Source of the DNA: CAZIGM01 sp964538675
Lineage (GTDB): Bacteria > Bacillota > Bacilli > Tepidibacillales > Tepidibacillaceae
NCBI GenBank assembly: GCA_964538675.1
Contig: CAZIGM010000013.1
Span: forward strand, 1 to 39,540
Reading direction: 5' to 3'
DNA length: 39,540 nucleotides
Both the position numbers and the translations under genes were made by a program. How positions within the stretch are numbered: position 1 is the stretch's first letter; every line of letters starts with the position of its first letter. Under the pieces are notes generated by a model. The model was not told the DNA's origin. It ran no database searches and was given only the letters and a program-made list of their open reading frames with translations. Shown in pieces: positions 1-7,226 of the stretch.

Positions 1-192
1 CAACAGATTGAAGGAAGTTTTCTTATAAAAAAGGATGTTATAACAAAAATTAGCTCTAGAAATATTTTGATAATAGACGATATATATACTACAGGGGCTA
101 CTATTGATGAGTGTGCAAAAGAACTAAAAAAAGCAGGAGTTAATGATATATATAGTTTAACCTTATCTCGTGCGTATGATATTTATTCTTGA
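1..192 (+). CDS. comF: ComF family phosphoribosyltransferase-like protein, C-terminal part
   Basis: This is the last 63 codons of a gene that begins before the window. The frame is open from base 1 and stops with TGA at 190-192. The stretch ILIIDDIYTTGATIDECAKE is the PRPP-binding loop typical of type I phosphoribosyltransferases and of ComFC. ComFC proteins are linked to DNA uptake in Bacillota. The next gene, 12 bases on, is the yvyF-type gene that also follows comFC in Bacillus subtilis, which supports the ComF call over a generic phosphoribosyltransferase. The N-terminal zinc finger expected of ComFC is outside the window. Confidence 0.85.
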   Translation, partial: QQIEGSFLIKKDVITKISSRNILIIDDIYTTGATIDECAKELKKAGVNDIYSLTLSRAYDIYS

Positions 193-204
193 GGAGGAAA
201 GAAC

Positions 205-615
205 ATGACAGTGGGGAATCTCTCTAATTGTTCTAAGTGTGGGAATCTTTTTATATTTAATGGCACCAATATATGTCAGCAATGCTTACAGAAGGTTGAA
301 GAAGAATATAAACTATGTGCTGATTATTTACGAGAACATAATCTAGTGAATATTTATGCTTTAAGTAGTGAGACTGGGGTATCGGTAAGACAGATAACTC
401 AATTTGTTCGTGAAGGTCGTATTTCAGTAGCGGAATCTCCTAATTTGGGATATCCTTGTGATTCATGTGGCACTTTAATAAATAAAGGAAGACTATGTGA
501 TAAATGTACTAATAATTTTAATCAAAAAGTAAAAAAGGTCACTGAAGGCAGTAAAGAGGAAAGAGTACTCAAACAAAATACCTATTATCAATTTAAAGAT
601 CAATTAGATAAATAA
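205..615 (+). CDS. Flagellar operon zinc-ribbon protein (YvyF / TIGR03826 type)
   Basis: A 136-residue protein starting at ATG 205 behind a GAGGAGGAAAG ribosome binding site. It has two cysteine pairs of zinc-ribbon type: CSKC with CQQC near residues 9-27, and CDSC with CDKC near residues 85-100. Between them lies a helix-turn-helix-like stretch (ALSSETGVSVRQITQFVREG). This layout matches the YvyF family, found between comFC and flgM in Bacillota. The function is not well established. Zinc binding and a regulatory role are inferred from the cysteines and the HTH-like middle. The gene follows comF by 12 bases and is probably cotranscribed with it. Confidence 0.8.
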   Translation: MTVGNLSNCSKCGNLFIFNGTNICQQCLQKVEEEYKLCADYLREHNLVNIYALSSETGVSVRQITQFVREGRISVAESPNLGYPCDSCGTLINKGRLCDKCTNNFNQKVKKVTEGSKEERVLKQNTYYQFKDQLDK

Positions 616-701
616 AACGAGATAGAATGTTGTGGGCAGAATAGGTGAGATATTAAGAGAATACAGAGATAAATATGTGATTATCACTATATATTGAAAC
701 T

Positions 702-728
702 TACAAAAATTTTAATATATACCGATAA
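702..728 (+). promoter_or_regulatory. Sigma-28 (SigD) type promoter for flgM
   Basis: TACA at 702-705, a 15-base spacer and ACCGATAA at 721-728. The family consensus is TAAA-N15-GCCGATAA, so there is one mismatch in the -35 and one in the -10. It lies about 100 bases upstream of flgM. In B. subtilis flgM also has a SigD-dependent promoter. Confidence 0.7.
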
Positions 729-812
729 AGATAGTACAGAATATAAAAAAATAGTTCAATGTGTAAAGTTGGGCATTTTATATATTCTGAATGGTATTCT
801 TTATCTTTTTTT
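724..812 (+). terminator. Interrupted inverted repeat with T-run in the flgM leader
   Basis: GATAAAGA (724-731) can pair with TCTTTATC (798-805), and CAGAATATA (737-745) with TATATTCTG (781-789). Seven Ts follow (806-812). The apical loop is long (about 35 bases) and there is an internal loop, so it is a weak-looking terminator. Its outer left arm overlaps the sigma-28 -10 element, so only read-through transcripts from upstream would contain the whole structure. Confidence 0.4.
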
Positions 813-829
813 ATTAAGGGGGCTATTTT

Positions 830-1090
830 ATGAAAATTAACAATATAAATTCTATTCAAGGTATTAATAAATATCAAAAAATTAATCAAAATGAACAAGA
901 TATTAAGAAAAAGGAAATGAAGAAGGATCAAGTATCAATTTCTAATGAAGCAGAAGCAATGTTAAATCAGACAAAAGATATTTCAAAAAATGATAAAATC
1001 ACAGAAATTAAATCACAGATTGAGAACGGAACCTATCATGTTGACTCTAAACTTGTAGCTGAAAAAATTCTTGATTTTTATAAAAAGTAA
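830..1090 (+). CDS. flgM: Anti-sigma-28 factor FlgM
   Basis: An 86-residue protein with the usual FlgM layout: a polar, probably unfolded N-terminal half and a C-terminal sigma-binding part. The latter includes DQVSISNEAEAM, then KITEIKSQIENGTYHVDSKLVAEKILDFY. FlgM binds and holds the flagellar sigma factor SigD/FliA inactive until the hook is complete. The start is ATG 830, 10 bases after an AAGGGGG ribosome binding site. It is preceded by its own sigma-28-type promoter and followed within 20 bases by flgN, so the two are cotranscribed. Length is normal for the family. Confidence 0.93.
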   Translation: MKINNINSIQGINKYQKINQNEQDIKKKEMKKDQVSISNEAEAMLNQTKDISKNDKITEIKSQIENGTYHVDSKLVAEKILDFYKK

Positions 1091-1107
1091 TTTTGGGGTG
1101 TGAGAAG

Positions 1108-1614
1108 ATGCCTTCTTTAGAAATGCTAGTTAATAATTTGGAGAATATATACGCATTACATTTAGAGATGAAAGAATTAACTGAACAAAAAAAGACTGCT
1201 TTAATTAATGGAAAAATTGACGAGTTATCCAAAATAATCCAAGAAGAATCGTTGTGGATAAAGAAAATAAAGGACTTAGAAGAAAATCGTATAGAAATAA
1301 TTAATAAATTTTTAGAGGCTAAAAAAATAACCTCTTTAGATGTAACGATATTAGATCTATTAAACTCTAATATTATATCTAAAGCTGAGGAAATTCAGTT
1401 AAGAGATATTTACGATAAGTTAATAGATTTGCTTGATGAAATAAAAAAAGAAAATGAGATAAATACACAATTGATTAAGCAATCCCTAGATTTTGTTTCT
1501 CATTCTTTAAAAACTATAACTCAAGAACCTGCACAATCAATAACGTATTCAAAACCTACAAATAAACAAAAGAATATATCATCTAATACGAGAATTTTTG
1601 ATAAAAAAGTATAA
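1108..1614 (+). CDS. flgN: Flagellar export chaperone FlgN
   Basis: A 168-residue, highly charged, mostly helical protein in the position of B. subtilis yvyG/flgN, between flgM and flgK. FlgN chaperones FlgK and FlgL to the flagellar type III export gate in the cytoplasm. The frame is open from TTG 1093, but ATG 1108 sits at a sensible distance from GGGGTG (1095-1100) and gives the usual N-terminus MPSLEMLVNNLENIYALH. The C-terminal 30 residues are low-complexity (Ser, Thr, Asn, Lys). FlgN sequences are poorly conserved, so the call rests on fold pattern, length and neighbours. Confidence 0.85.
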   Translation: MPSLEMLVNNLENIYALHLEMKELTEQKKTALINGKIDELSKIIQEESLWIKKIKDLEENRIEIINKFLEAKKITSLDVTILDLLNSNIISKAEEIQLRDIYDKLIDLLDEIKKENEINTQLIKQSLDFVSHSLKTITQEPAQSITYSKPTNKQKNISSNTRIFDKKV

Positions 1615-1626
1615 GGAGATTCTAAA

Positions 1627-3201
1627 ATGGTATCTACTTTTCATGGTATAGAAACTGCAAAAAGAGGAATATTTGCACAGCAGACCGCCATTAACACAAC
1701 TGGTCATAATGTTAGTAATGCTAATACTGACGGATATTCGAGACAGGTTGTAAATATGGAAGCAGATAGATCTATGGAGGTTCCTGGGATAAATAATAGT
1801 ACATCACCTGGTCAATTAGGAACAGGTGCTGATGTTGCTAATATAATTCGAGTTAGAGAGACTTATTTAGACGATCAGTATAGGAGTTTAAATAGTAGCT
1901 ATGGTGATTGGTTTGTTAGGGAGGATACATTGCAAAAGATTGAGGCAATGGTAAATGAACCAAGTTCCCAAAGTTTGAGTTCTGTTCTTAATGATTTCTG
2001 GAATAGTTGGAGTGATTTAGCAACTCAACCTGATAGTCTTACCGCTAGAACAGTAGTTGTAGAGAGCGCAATAACATTGACAGAATCTTTTAATGATTTA
2101 GCAAGCGATTTAACTGGTTTGCAGGATAATTTAGAAGAAAGCTTAAACATAATTACAAATGATGCCAATACGTTACTCTTACAAATTTCCGGATTAAATC
2201 GTGAAATTACTAGACTTGAATCGTTAGGGGACAATGCCAACGATTTAAGGGATAAAAGAGATTTATATGTTGATCAGTTATCAGAGTATATGAATATTGA
2301 TGTTGTAGAAATGAGTAATGGATATACTATCACAACTGGAAGTACTGAGCTAGTTAATGGATATGATGCTTCTTTATTAGATGTTACTTCGTTACCTAGT
2401 GATATACATAGTGGTAAAATTTTCGGATATCAACAATCATTAAAAGAAGTTGCACTGTTTCAAAATCAATTAGATGAATTAGCAAAAAGTATTGCGGTAG
2501 GGGAATTCGAATTTACTATACCTCAAGGAACGATAATACCAGAAGGGCATACTTTAACATTACTTGATGATACAGAATTAACGTTTACTGGTGATAGTGC
2601 AAGCCGTACAACTGCTACTGATTTAACCGTAAAAATAGAAGGACTTAATGGCTTACATCAACTTGGGTATACATTGGAAGAACCACTTAATTCAGGAGAA
2701 CCATTTTTTGCAATTAAAGATGGAGGCGGAGATTTTTTAGCAAGCAATATAGAAGTGAATTCTAATATAGCTTCTAATGTAAGAAAAATAGCTACTTCAT
2801 CAAGTGTATATGTGGGTACTGATGGATTGGAGCATGTTGCGAGAGGTAATAATAACTTAGCCATATGGATTGCGGGAGTTAGAAATTTTGATATATCTTT
2901 TAGTGATTCAGTTGTAGATTCTCCTATTGAGGGTAACGGTACCTTAAGTGAATATTATAATGCAATGGTCGGACAACTTGGTGTTAAGGCTCAAGAAGCT
3001 GTAAGACAAACAGATAATAACGATGTGCTTCTGGCTCAAGTTAATAACAGTAGGTTATCTGTTAGTGGTGTTTCTATAGATGAAGAGATGGCAAATTTAA
3101 TAAAATTCCAACAAGCCTACAGTGCATCGGCTAGAATGATTAGTACTTTAGATGAAATGTTTGAGAAACTGATTAATGGTACAGGATTAGTTGGAAGATA
3201 A
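1627..3201 (+). CDS. flgK: Flagellar hook-associated protein 1, FlgK
   Basis: A 524-residue protein that forms the first hook-filament junction ring. The N-terminus (MVSTFHGIETAKRGIFAQQT, then NTTGHNVSNANTDGYSRQ) is the rod/hook family signature. The C-terminus has the matching helix SIDEEMANLIKFQQAYSASA followed by RMISTLDEMFEKLING. The middle is the variable surface-exposed region. There is no signal peptide, as expected for a substrate of the flagellar export apparatus. ATG 1627 follows AAGGAGAT. The gene lies 12 bases after flgN, its chaperone, and 21 bases before flgL. Length is ordinary for FlgK. Confidence 0.97.
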   Translation: MVSTFHGIETAKRGIFAQQTAINTTGHNVSNANTDGYSRQVVNMEADRSMEVPGINNSTSPGQLGTGADVANIIRVRETYLDDQYRSLNSSYGDWFVREDTLQKIEAMVNEPSSQSLSSVLNDFWNSWSDLATQPDSLTARTVVVESAITLTESFNDLASDLTGLQDNLEESLNIITNDANTLLLQISGLNREITRLESLGDNANDLRDKRDLYVDQLSEYMNIDVVEMSNGYTITTGSTELVNGYDASLLDVTSLPSDIHSGKIFGYQQSLKEVALFQNQLDELAKSIAVGEFEFTIPQGTIIPEGHTLTLLDDTELTFTGDSASRTTATDLTVKIEGLNGLHQLGYTLEEPLNSGEPFFAIKDGGGDFLASNIEVNSNIASNVRKIATSSSVYVGTDGLEHVARGNNNLAIWIAGVRNFDISFSDSVVDSPIEGNGTLSEYYNAMVGQLGVKAQEAVRQTDNNDVLLAQVNNSRLSVSGVSIDEEMANLIKFQQAYSASARMISTLDEMFEKLINGTGLVGR

Positions 3202-3222
3202 TTTAAAAAGTAGGTGAATATT

Positions 3223-4113
3223 GTGAGAATTACACAAGGCATGCTATCAAATGATTCATTAAAAAATTTAAATAATAATTTGAGAACTATTCAAAACTTA
3301 AACGAGCAATTATCTACTGGGAAAAAAATAAATAAACCTTCCGATGATCCGGTAGGTTTAAGTTTTTCTTTGCGTTACAAGGAAGATTTAGCACAAAACG
3401 AACAGTATCAAAGAAACACAGATTATGCTAAATCAAAAATTGTTCAAACTGAGAATGCAATCAGTGAAGCTAATGATATATTGCAACGAGCTAGAGAGTT
3501 AGCAGTTCAAGGTGCTAACGACACTAATTCTAAAGAATCAAGAAAATCTATAGCATCAGAGATTCATCAATTATATGAACAACTAGTCGATGTAGGTAAC
3601 AGTCAATATAATGGCGAATATCTCTTTAATGGTCAATTAACTGATCTTAAACCATATGACAGTAGTAATGCATTAACTACGACTCCTAACCAAGGGAAAA
3701 CCCAACTTGAAGTTGGCAAAGGAATATCAATAGGAGTTAATATTTCGGGTGCTGATTTATTTGGACAAGCAGGCGATTCGACAAATGCATTTGTTGCATT
3801 AAAGGAATTAGAAAATGCCTTGCTAAATGATAATACTGAAACTATTAGTAATTCGCTTAGTAATATTGATAATCGATTAAATGTTGTGATTGTGAGATTT
3901 GCTGATACTGGTGCAATATCAAATCGTATTGATTTAATAAACAGTAGATTACAAAGTGAAAATATTAATTTGCAATCACTTATCTCACAAACAGAAGACG
4001 CGAATATTGCAGAAGTAATAACAAATATGAACGCGGCTGAGAATGTATATGAGGCTTCATTAAAGGTTACTGCCGATATAATTCAACCAAGCTTATTAAA
4101 TTTTCTAAAATAA
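3223..4113 (+). CDS. flgL: Flagellar hook-associated protein 3, FlgL
   Basis: A 296-residue flagellin-like junction protein. The flagellin N-domain pattern is clear: MRITQGMLSNDSLKNLNNNL, then EQLSTGKKINKPSDDPVGL and the helix ISEANDILQRARELAVQGAN. The C-terminal helix AAENVYEASLKVTADIIQPS matches the flagellin C-domain. FlgL forms the second hook-filament junction ring on top of FlgK. GTG 3223 is preferred as start because GTAGGTGA (3210-3217) is a ribosome binding site at the right distance and MRITQGML is the usual FlgL beginning. The in-frame GTG 3214 lies inside that site. Confidence 0.95.
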   Translation: MRITQGMLSNDSLKNLNNNLRTIQNLNEQLSTGKKINKPSDDPVGLSFSLRYKEDLAQNEQYQRNTDYAKSKIVQTENAISEANDILQRARELAVQGANDTNSKESRKSIASEIHQLYEQLVDVGNSQYNGEYLFNGQLTDLKPYDSSNALTTTPNQGKTQLEVGKGISIGVNISGADLFGQAGDSTNAFVALKELENALLNDNTETISNSLSNIDNRLNVVIVRFADTGAISNRIDLINSRLQSENINLQSLISQTEDANIAEVITNMNAAENVYEASLKVTADIIQPSLLNFLK

Positions 4114-4136
4114 AAAGTAATCTGTAGGTGGTTAAT

Positions 4137-4706
4137 ATGGTTAATATGCCACAAATAGAAATAAAACAAACCTTTGCTAAGATAGGCATCAATAAGGAGT
4201 TATCTAAGTTAGATATAAAGCAACCAAAAGCAGACATAAAAACAGATCAAGAGTTTTCTAAAATAGAGGTAGATATAACTCAGCCCAAAATAGAAATCGA
4301 TCAATCAGCTGCTTTTAAAGCTTTGGGAAAAGTCCCAACTATAGAATTGACAAAAATCATATCAGATAATTATGTTAACACAGGATTAAAAGCTATCAAT
4401 AAAATTGCCGAAAAGGGTGAGCATTTTCAGAAAATACATCTGTATAATGATCCAATAGTTGAGCATGCAAAGCATGATTCAGTAGATTTTACAGCATATG
4501 ACTATGTTGGCAGAGCTTCTTGCGATAATGTAGTTATTGATGTTACACCAGGTGAATTATCGATGAATTGGAGTGGTGGCACAGTTAACATAGATGTTCA
4601 AGTTAATAAGCCAGAGCTGAAATATTTTAGAGGTTATGTAGATATTTATGTACAACAGAAAAATAGTATTGAGATAATTCCACCAAAAATTGATATTACT
4701 ATATAA
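4137..4706 (+). CDS. DUF6470 family protein (YviE-like)
   Basis: A 189-residue protein of unknown function in the position of B. subtilis yviE, between flgL and fliW. The first 60 residues contain three loose repeats in which a short beta-like segment ends in a Q-P pair or an acidic-isoleucine pattern (IDIKQPKADIKTD, VDITQPKIEID). The C-terminal half ends in a similar IIPPKIDITI. There is no signal peptide or membrane segment. ATG 4137 is chosen because it lies 5 bases after GTAGGTGG; ATG 4146 is also possible. The family is consistently found in flagellar clusters, so a role in filament assembly or its regulation is likely but not shown. Confidence 0.85.
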   Translation: MVNMPQIEIKQTFAKIGINKELSKLDIKQPKADIKTDQEFSKIEVDITQPKIEIDQSAAFKALGKVPTIELTKIISDNYVNTGLKAINKIAEKGEHFQKIHLYNDPIVEHAKHDSVDFTAYDYVGRASCDNVVIDVTPGELSMNWSGGTVNIDVQVNKPELKYFRGYVDIYVQQKNSIEIIPPKIDITI

Positions 4707-4720
4707 AAAGGCAATTAACA

Positions 4721-4752
4721 TTTAAGACACGGGAAATCCTGTGTCTTAAATT
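4721..4752 (+). promoter_or_regulatory. 14-bp stem-loop between DUF6470 gene and fliW
   Basis: ATTTAAGACACGGG (4721-4734) pairs with CCTGTGTCTTAAAT (4739-4752) through one G-U pair, with a 4-base AAAT loop. No T-run follows, so it is not a standard intrinsic terminator. It may be a processing or mRNA-stability element between the junction-protein genes and fliW-csrA. Confidence 0.6.
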
Positions 4753-4811
4753 TCAAAAAAGGGATAAATATGAAAGATATCCCCCATTACAAAAAAGGAG
4801 GAATTGTTATA

Positions 4812-5261
4812 ATGAAATCTATTGAATCAACCCAATTAGGCACATTAGAATTTTTAGTAGAGAATGTTATTACTTTTGATTTAGGGATTCCTGGTTTTGA
4901 AGATGAAATGCAATTTATTATATGTACTGGTGATAAAGAGAGTCCTTTTGCATATTTACAATCAATTGATAATAAAGACCTTACTTTTATCTTAGCTAAT
5001 CCTTTTATCTTCTTCTCTGATTATCAATATGAATTAGATAACAATATTGAAGAAGAATTAGAGATTGAAAGTTTAGAAGATGTTGCAACTTGGGGAATTG
5101 TATCAATTACTGATGACATTAAAAAGGCAAGTATTAATTTAAAGGCTCCACTAATTATTAATATTAGAACGAAAAAAGGAAGACAATATATTATTCAAGA
5201 AATCAATTATTTAACTAGAACACCATTATTTCCTCAATCTTTCAAAGAAGGGGGAAAATAA
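4812..5261 (+). CDS. fliW: Flagellar assembly factor FliW
   Basis: A 149-residue cytoplasmic protein with the FliW signatures VITFDLGIPGFEDEMQF near the start, LQSIDNKDLTFILANPF in the middle and APLIINIRTKKGRQYI near the end. FliW binds either flagellin or CsrA: when flagellin is exported, free FliW sequesters CsrA and hag mRNA is translated. The frame is open from ATG 4770, but ATG 4812 has a strong AAAAAAGGAGG site and gives the standard N-terminus. csrA follows after 3 bases and hag lies next, so all partners of the switch are adjacent. Confidence 0.96.
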   Translation: MKSIESTQLGTLEFLVENVITFDLGIPGFEDEMQFIICTGDKESPFAYLQSIDNKDLTFILANPFIFFSDYQYELDNNIEEELEIESLEDVATWGIVSITDDIKKASINLKAPLIINIRTKKGRQYIIQEINYLTRTPLFPQSFKEGGK

Positions 5262-5264
5262 ATA

Positions 5265-5492
5265 ATGTTAATCCTTAGTCGTAAAAAGGATGAATCTATT
5301 ATCTTAGATAGAAATATAGAAATTATAGTTATTGGTATAGAAGGTGATCAAGTTAAGTTAGGTATAAATGCTCCTAAAAACATTGAAATCCATCGTAAGG
5401 AGGTATTTCTAGCAATTCAGGAGGAGAATAAACAAGCAGCTAGTCGAACCTTTGATATTATTGAATTAGAAAAACTTCTAAAAGAGAAATAA
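5265..5492 (+). CDS. csrA: Carbon storage regulator / translational repressor CsrA
   Basis: A 75-residue RNA-binding protein. MLILSRKKDESIILDRNIEI and VKLGINAPKNIEIHRKEVF are the conserved beta-strand regions of CsrA; the Arg within IHRKEVF belongs to the RNA-binding surface. CsrA dimers bind GGA motifs in mRNA leaders and block ribosome access. Two candidate sites are visible in the hag leader just downstream. ATG 5265 follows AAGGGGGAAAATAA, 3 bases after fliW. In Bacillota with fliW next to csrA the main known target is hag mRNA. Confidence 0.97.
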   Translation: MLILSRKKDESIILDRNIEIIVIGIEGDQVKLGINAPKNIEIHRKEVFLAIQEENKQAASRTFDIIELEKLLKEK

Positions 5493-5576
5493 TAGTTTAG
5501 ACATATGTTTAAGAAAAATAGAGTATATAACAGATATATAGAGAATAAACCTAAATATTAACTGAAAATGAAGGCG

Positions 5577-5602
5577 TAAAGAAATTGCAGATAATTCGAT
5601 AA
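5577..5602 (+). promoter_or_regulatory. Sigma-28 (SigD) type promoter for hag
   Basis: TAAA at 5577-5580, a 14-base spacer and TTCGATAA at 5595-5602, against the consensus TAAA-N15-GCCGATAA. It is the only good candidate in the csrA-hag gap, about 85 bases before the hag start, and leaves a leader of roughly 75-80 bases. Confidence 0.65.
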
Positions 5603-5611
5603 AATTAATGA

Positions 5612-5644
5612 AAGAGATTTCATAACGGCCGTATGAGATCTCTT
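5612..5644 (+). promoter_or_regulatory. 13-bp stem-loop at the 5' end of the hag leader
   Basis: AAGAGATTTCATA (5612-5624) pairs with TATGAGATCTCTT (5632-5644) through one G-U pair. The 7-base loop contains the self-complementary CGGCCG (5626-5631). It starts close to the predicted transcription start, where such hairpins commonly stabilise abundant mRNAs such as flagellin. Confidence 0.7.
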
Positions 5645-5645
5645 A

Positions 5646-5681
5646 ATCACATGGATGTGATAATAAAAAATTCAGGGAGGA
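5646..5681 (+). promoter_or_regulatory. Predicted CsrA-binding sites in the hag leader
   Basis: Site 1 is a 5-bp hairpin, ATCAC (5646-5650) with GTGAT (5657-5661), presenting GGA in the 6-base loop ATGGAT. ACATGGATGT matches the core of the CsrA SELEX consensus RUACARGGAUGU except at one position. Site 2 is the Shine-Dalgarno itself, GGGAGGA (5675-5681), with overlapping GGA motifs, 7-12 bases before ATG 5688. The two GGA motifs are 20-23 bases apart, a spacing one CsrA dimer could bridge. This is the arrangement known from B. subtilis hag. Confidence 0.75.
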
Positions 5682-5687
5682 ATTAAA

Positions 5688-7082
5688 ATGATTATTAATA
5701 CTAACGTAACAGCTTTAAACACTTATTCAGCATTAAGCAATGCGAATAGTGCATTATCAAAATCAACAGCGAAATTATCATCAGGTTTTAGAATTAATTC
5801 AGCAGCTGATGACGCTGCAGGTTTAGCAATTTCAGAGAAAATGAGATCACAAATCAATGGTTTGGATCAGGCTGAAAGAAATGCTCAAGATGGTATATCT
5901 ATGATTCAAACAGCAGAAGGTGCATTAAGTGAGACTGAGAGTATTCTCCAACGTACTCGCGAATTAGCAGTTCAAGCAGCGAATGATACTAATACATCAA
6001 GTGATCGTGAACAAATTCAACAAGAACTTGATCAATTAATATCAGAACTTGATCGCATTGCTGACACTACTGAATTTAATACTAAAAAATTATTAAATGG
6101 TGGTGCTGGACTTGGCGTTACTACAAACGCTGAGACTGTTGCAGGAGTAAGTACTAACTGGATTGAAATTGTGGGAGGAACTGCAGATACTCAAATCAGT
6201 TCATTAGCAGGTGCTGATATAGATATTACAGCAGCTACAGCAGCTACTGGTGCTACAACTACTATTACTATGGTTGATGGTTCTACAGGGACATTTGACC
6301 TTAATGGTGTTTCTATGAGTTTCTCAGATGCAGGACTTGCAGCTGATAACGCTACTGCATTTGCAGCTTTAATTAATAATAATTCTGATACATTTGGTGC
6401 AACTGCTACTGTTTCAGGTGCAGATGTAACAATAACAAATAGTAACGTAGGATCAGCTTCTAATCTTGTTCTTAATGGTGCGACGTTAGAAGCAGCAGCT
6501 ACTGCAGATGACACATTTGGATCTGATGCAACTATTACTGATGCAACAATTGGTGCTAACTATGTGGCATCTGGTAATAAAATCAGTGTTATATCAGGAG
6601 TTTATGAAGGACTAGAGTTACAATTAACAGGTTCTGCAATGTCAACAACAGCTGCAGATAATGATGCAAATTTAACTATTAATTCAAATGGTGTAGTAAA
6701 TATGCAGATTGGTGCTAATGAAGGACAAAATATGAACATATCTATTTCTGATATGAGAGCTTCAGCTTTAGGAGTTAGTGCAATTGACGTTGCATCAGCA
6801 GCATCTGCTCAAGCTGCAATAACTACATTGGATACAGCAATTTCATCTGTATCGACTGAACGTGCTAAGTTAGGTTCTTATCAGAATCGTTTAGAGCATA
6901 CAATTAATAATTTAAGCACATCATCATATAATCTTACAGCCGCTGAATCTCGTATTCGTGACGTAGATATGGCTAAAGAAATGATGACGTATACTACACA
7001 GAGCATTCTTGTTCAATCTTCTACAGCAATGCTTGCACAAGCTAATCAACAGCCACAAAGTGTATTGCAATTGTTAGGCTAA
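5688..7082 (+). CDS. hag: Flagellin (Hag/FliC)
   Basis: A 464-residue flagellin, the filament subunit. The N-terminal D0/D1 domain is classical: MIINTNVTALNTYSALSNAN, then SSGFRINSAADDAAGLAISE and ILQRTRELAVQAANDT. The C-terminal domain reads LGSYQNRLEHTINNLSTSSY and ends AMLAQANQQPQSVLQLLG. The middle (about residues 138-365) is rich in Ala, Thr, Asn and Gly and has no cysteine. It forms an outer D2/D3 region that makes the protein about 160 residues longer than B. subtilis Hag. Transcription is from a sigma-28-type promoter, translation is predicted to be under CsrA control, and a strong terminator follows. Confidence 0.98.
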   Translation: MIINTNVTALNTYSALSNANSALSKSTAKLSSGFRINSAADDAAGLAISEKMRSQINGLDQAERNAQDGISMIQTAEGALSETESILQRTRELAVQAANDTNTSSDREQIQQELDQLISELDRIADTTEFNTKKLLNGGAGLGVTTNAETVAGVSTNWIEIVGGTADTQISSLAGADIDITAATAATGATTTITMVDGSTGTFDLNGVSMSFSDAGLAADNATAFAALINNNSDTFGATATVSGADVTITNSNVGSASNLVLNGATLEAAATADDTFGSDATITDATIGANYVASGNKISVISGVYEGLELQLTGSAMSTTAADNDANLTINSNGVVNMQIGANEGQNMNISISDMRASALGVSAIDVASAASAQAAITTLDTAISSVSTERAKLGSYQNRLEHTINNLSTSSYNLTAAESRIRDVDMAKEMMTYTTQSILVQSSTAMLAQANQQPQSVLQLLG

Positions 7083-7098
7083 TTAATTAATATTTTTT

Positions 7099-7138
7099 AA
7101 AATACCTTGTCCATCAATTTGGACAAGGTATTTTTTTT
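7099..7138 (+). terminator. Intrinsic terminator after hag
   Basis: AATACCTTGTCCA pairs perfectly with TGGACAAGGTATT (arms about 7099-7113 and 7120-7134, 6-base loop TCAATT), followed by a run of Ts to 7138. It separates the high-level hag transcript from flaG-fliD. Confidence 0.93.
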
Positions 7139-7147
7139 AAAATAATC

Positions 7148-7175
7148 TAAACAATAATATTAAAAAAACCGATAT
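7148..7175 (+). promoter_or_regulatory. Sigma-28 (SigD) type promoter for flaG-fliD-fliS-fliT
   Basis: TAAA at 7148-7151, a 16-base spacer and ACCGATAT at 7168-7175. The -10 is one base from GCCGATAT, the B. subtilis SigD consensus. It lies just after the hag terminator and about 50 bases upstream of flaG. Confidence 0.75.
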
Positions 7176-7226
7176 ATAAATTAATAGAAGTTCTTTTTGA
7201 ACCCGCTAATTAAAGGAGGGATAAAT

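Noticed and set aside
4060..4080. Internal sigma-28 promoter in flgL (GCCGATAT)
   Set aside because: The -10 is perfect, but no TAAA lies at 14-16 bases upstream and the site is in a conserved coding stretch.
6191..6514. Minus-strand frame inside flagellin
   Set aside because: It is a shadow of the low-complexity Ala/Thr codons of hag.
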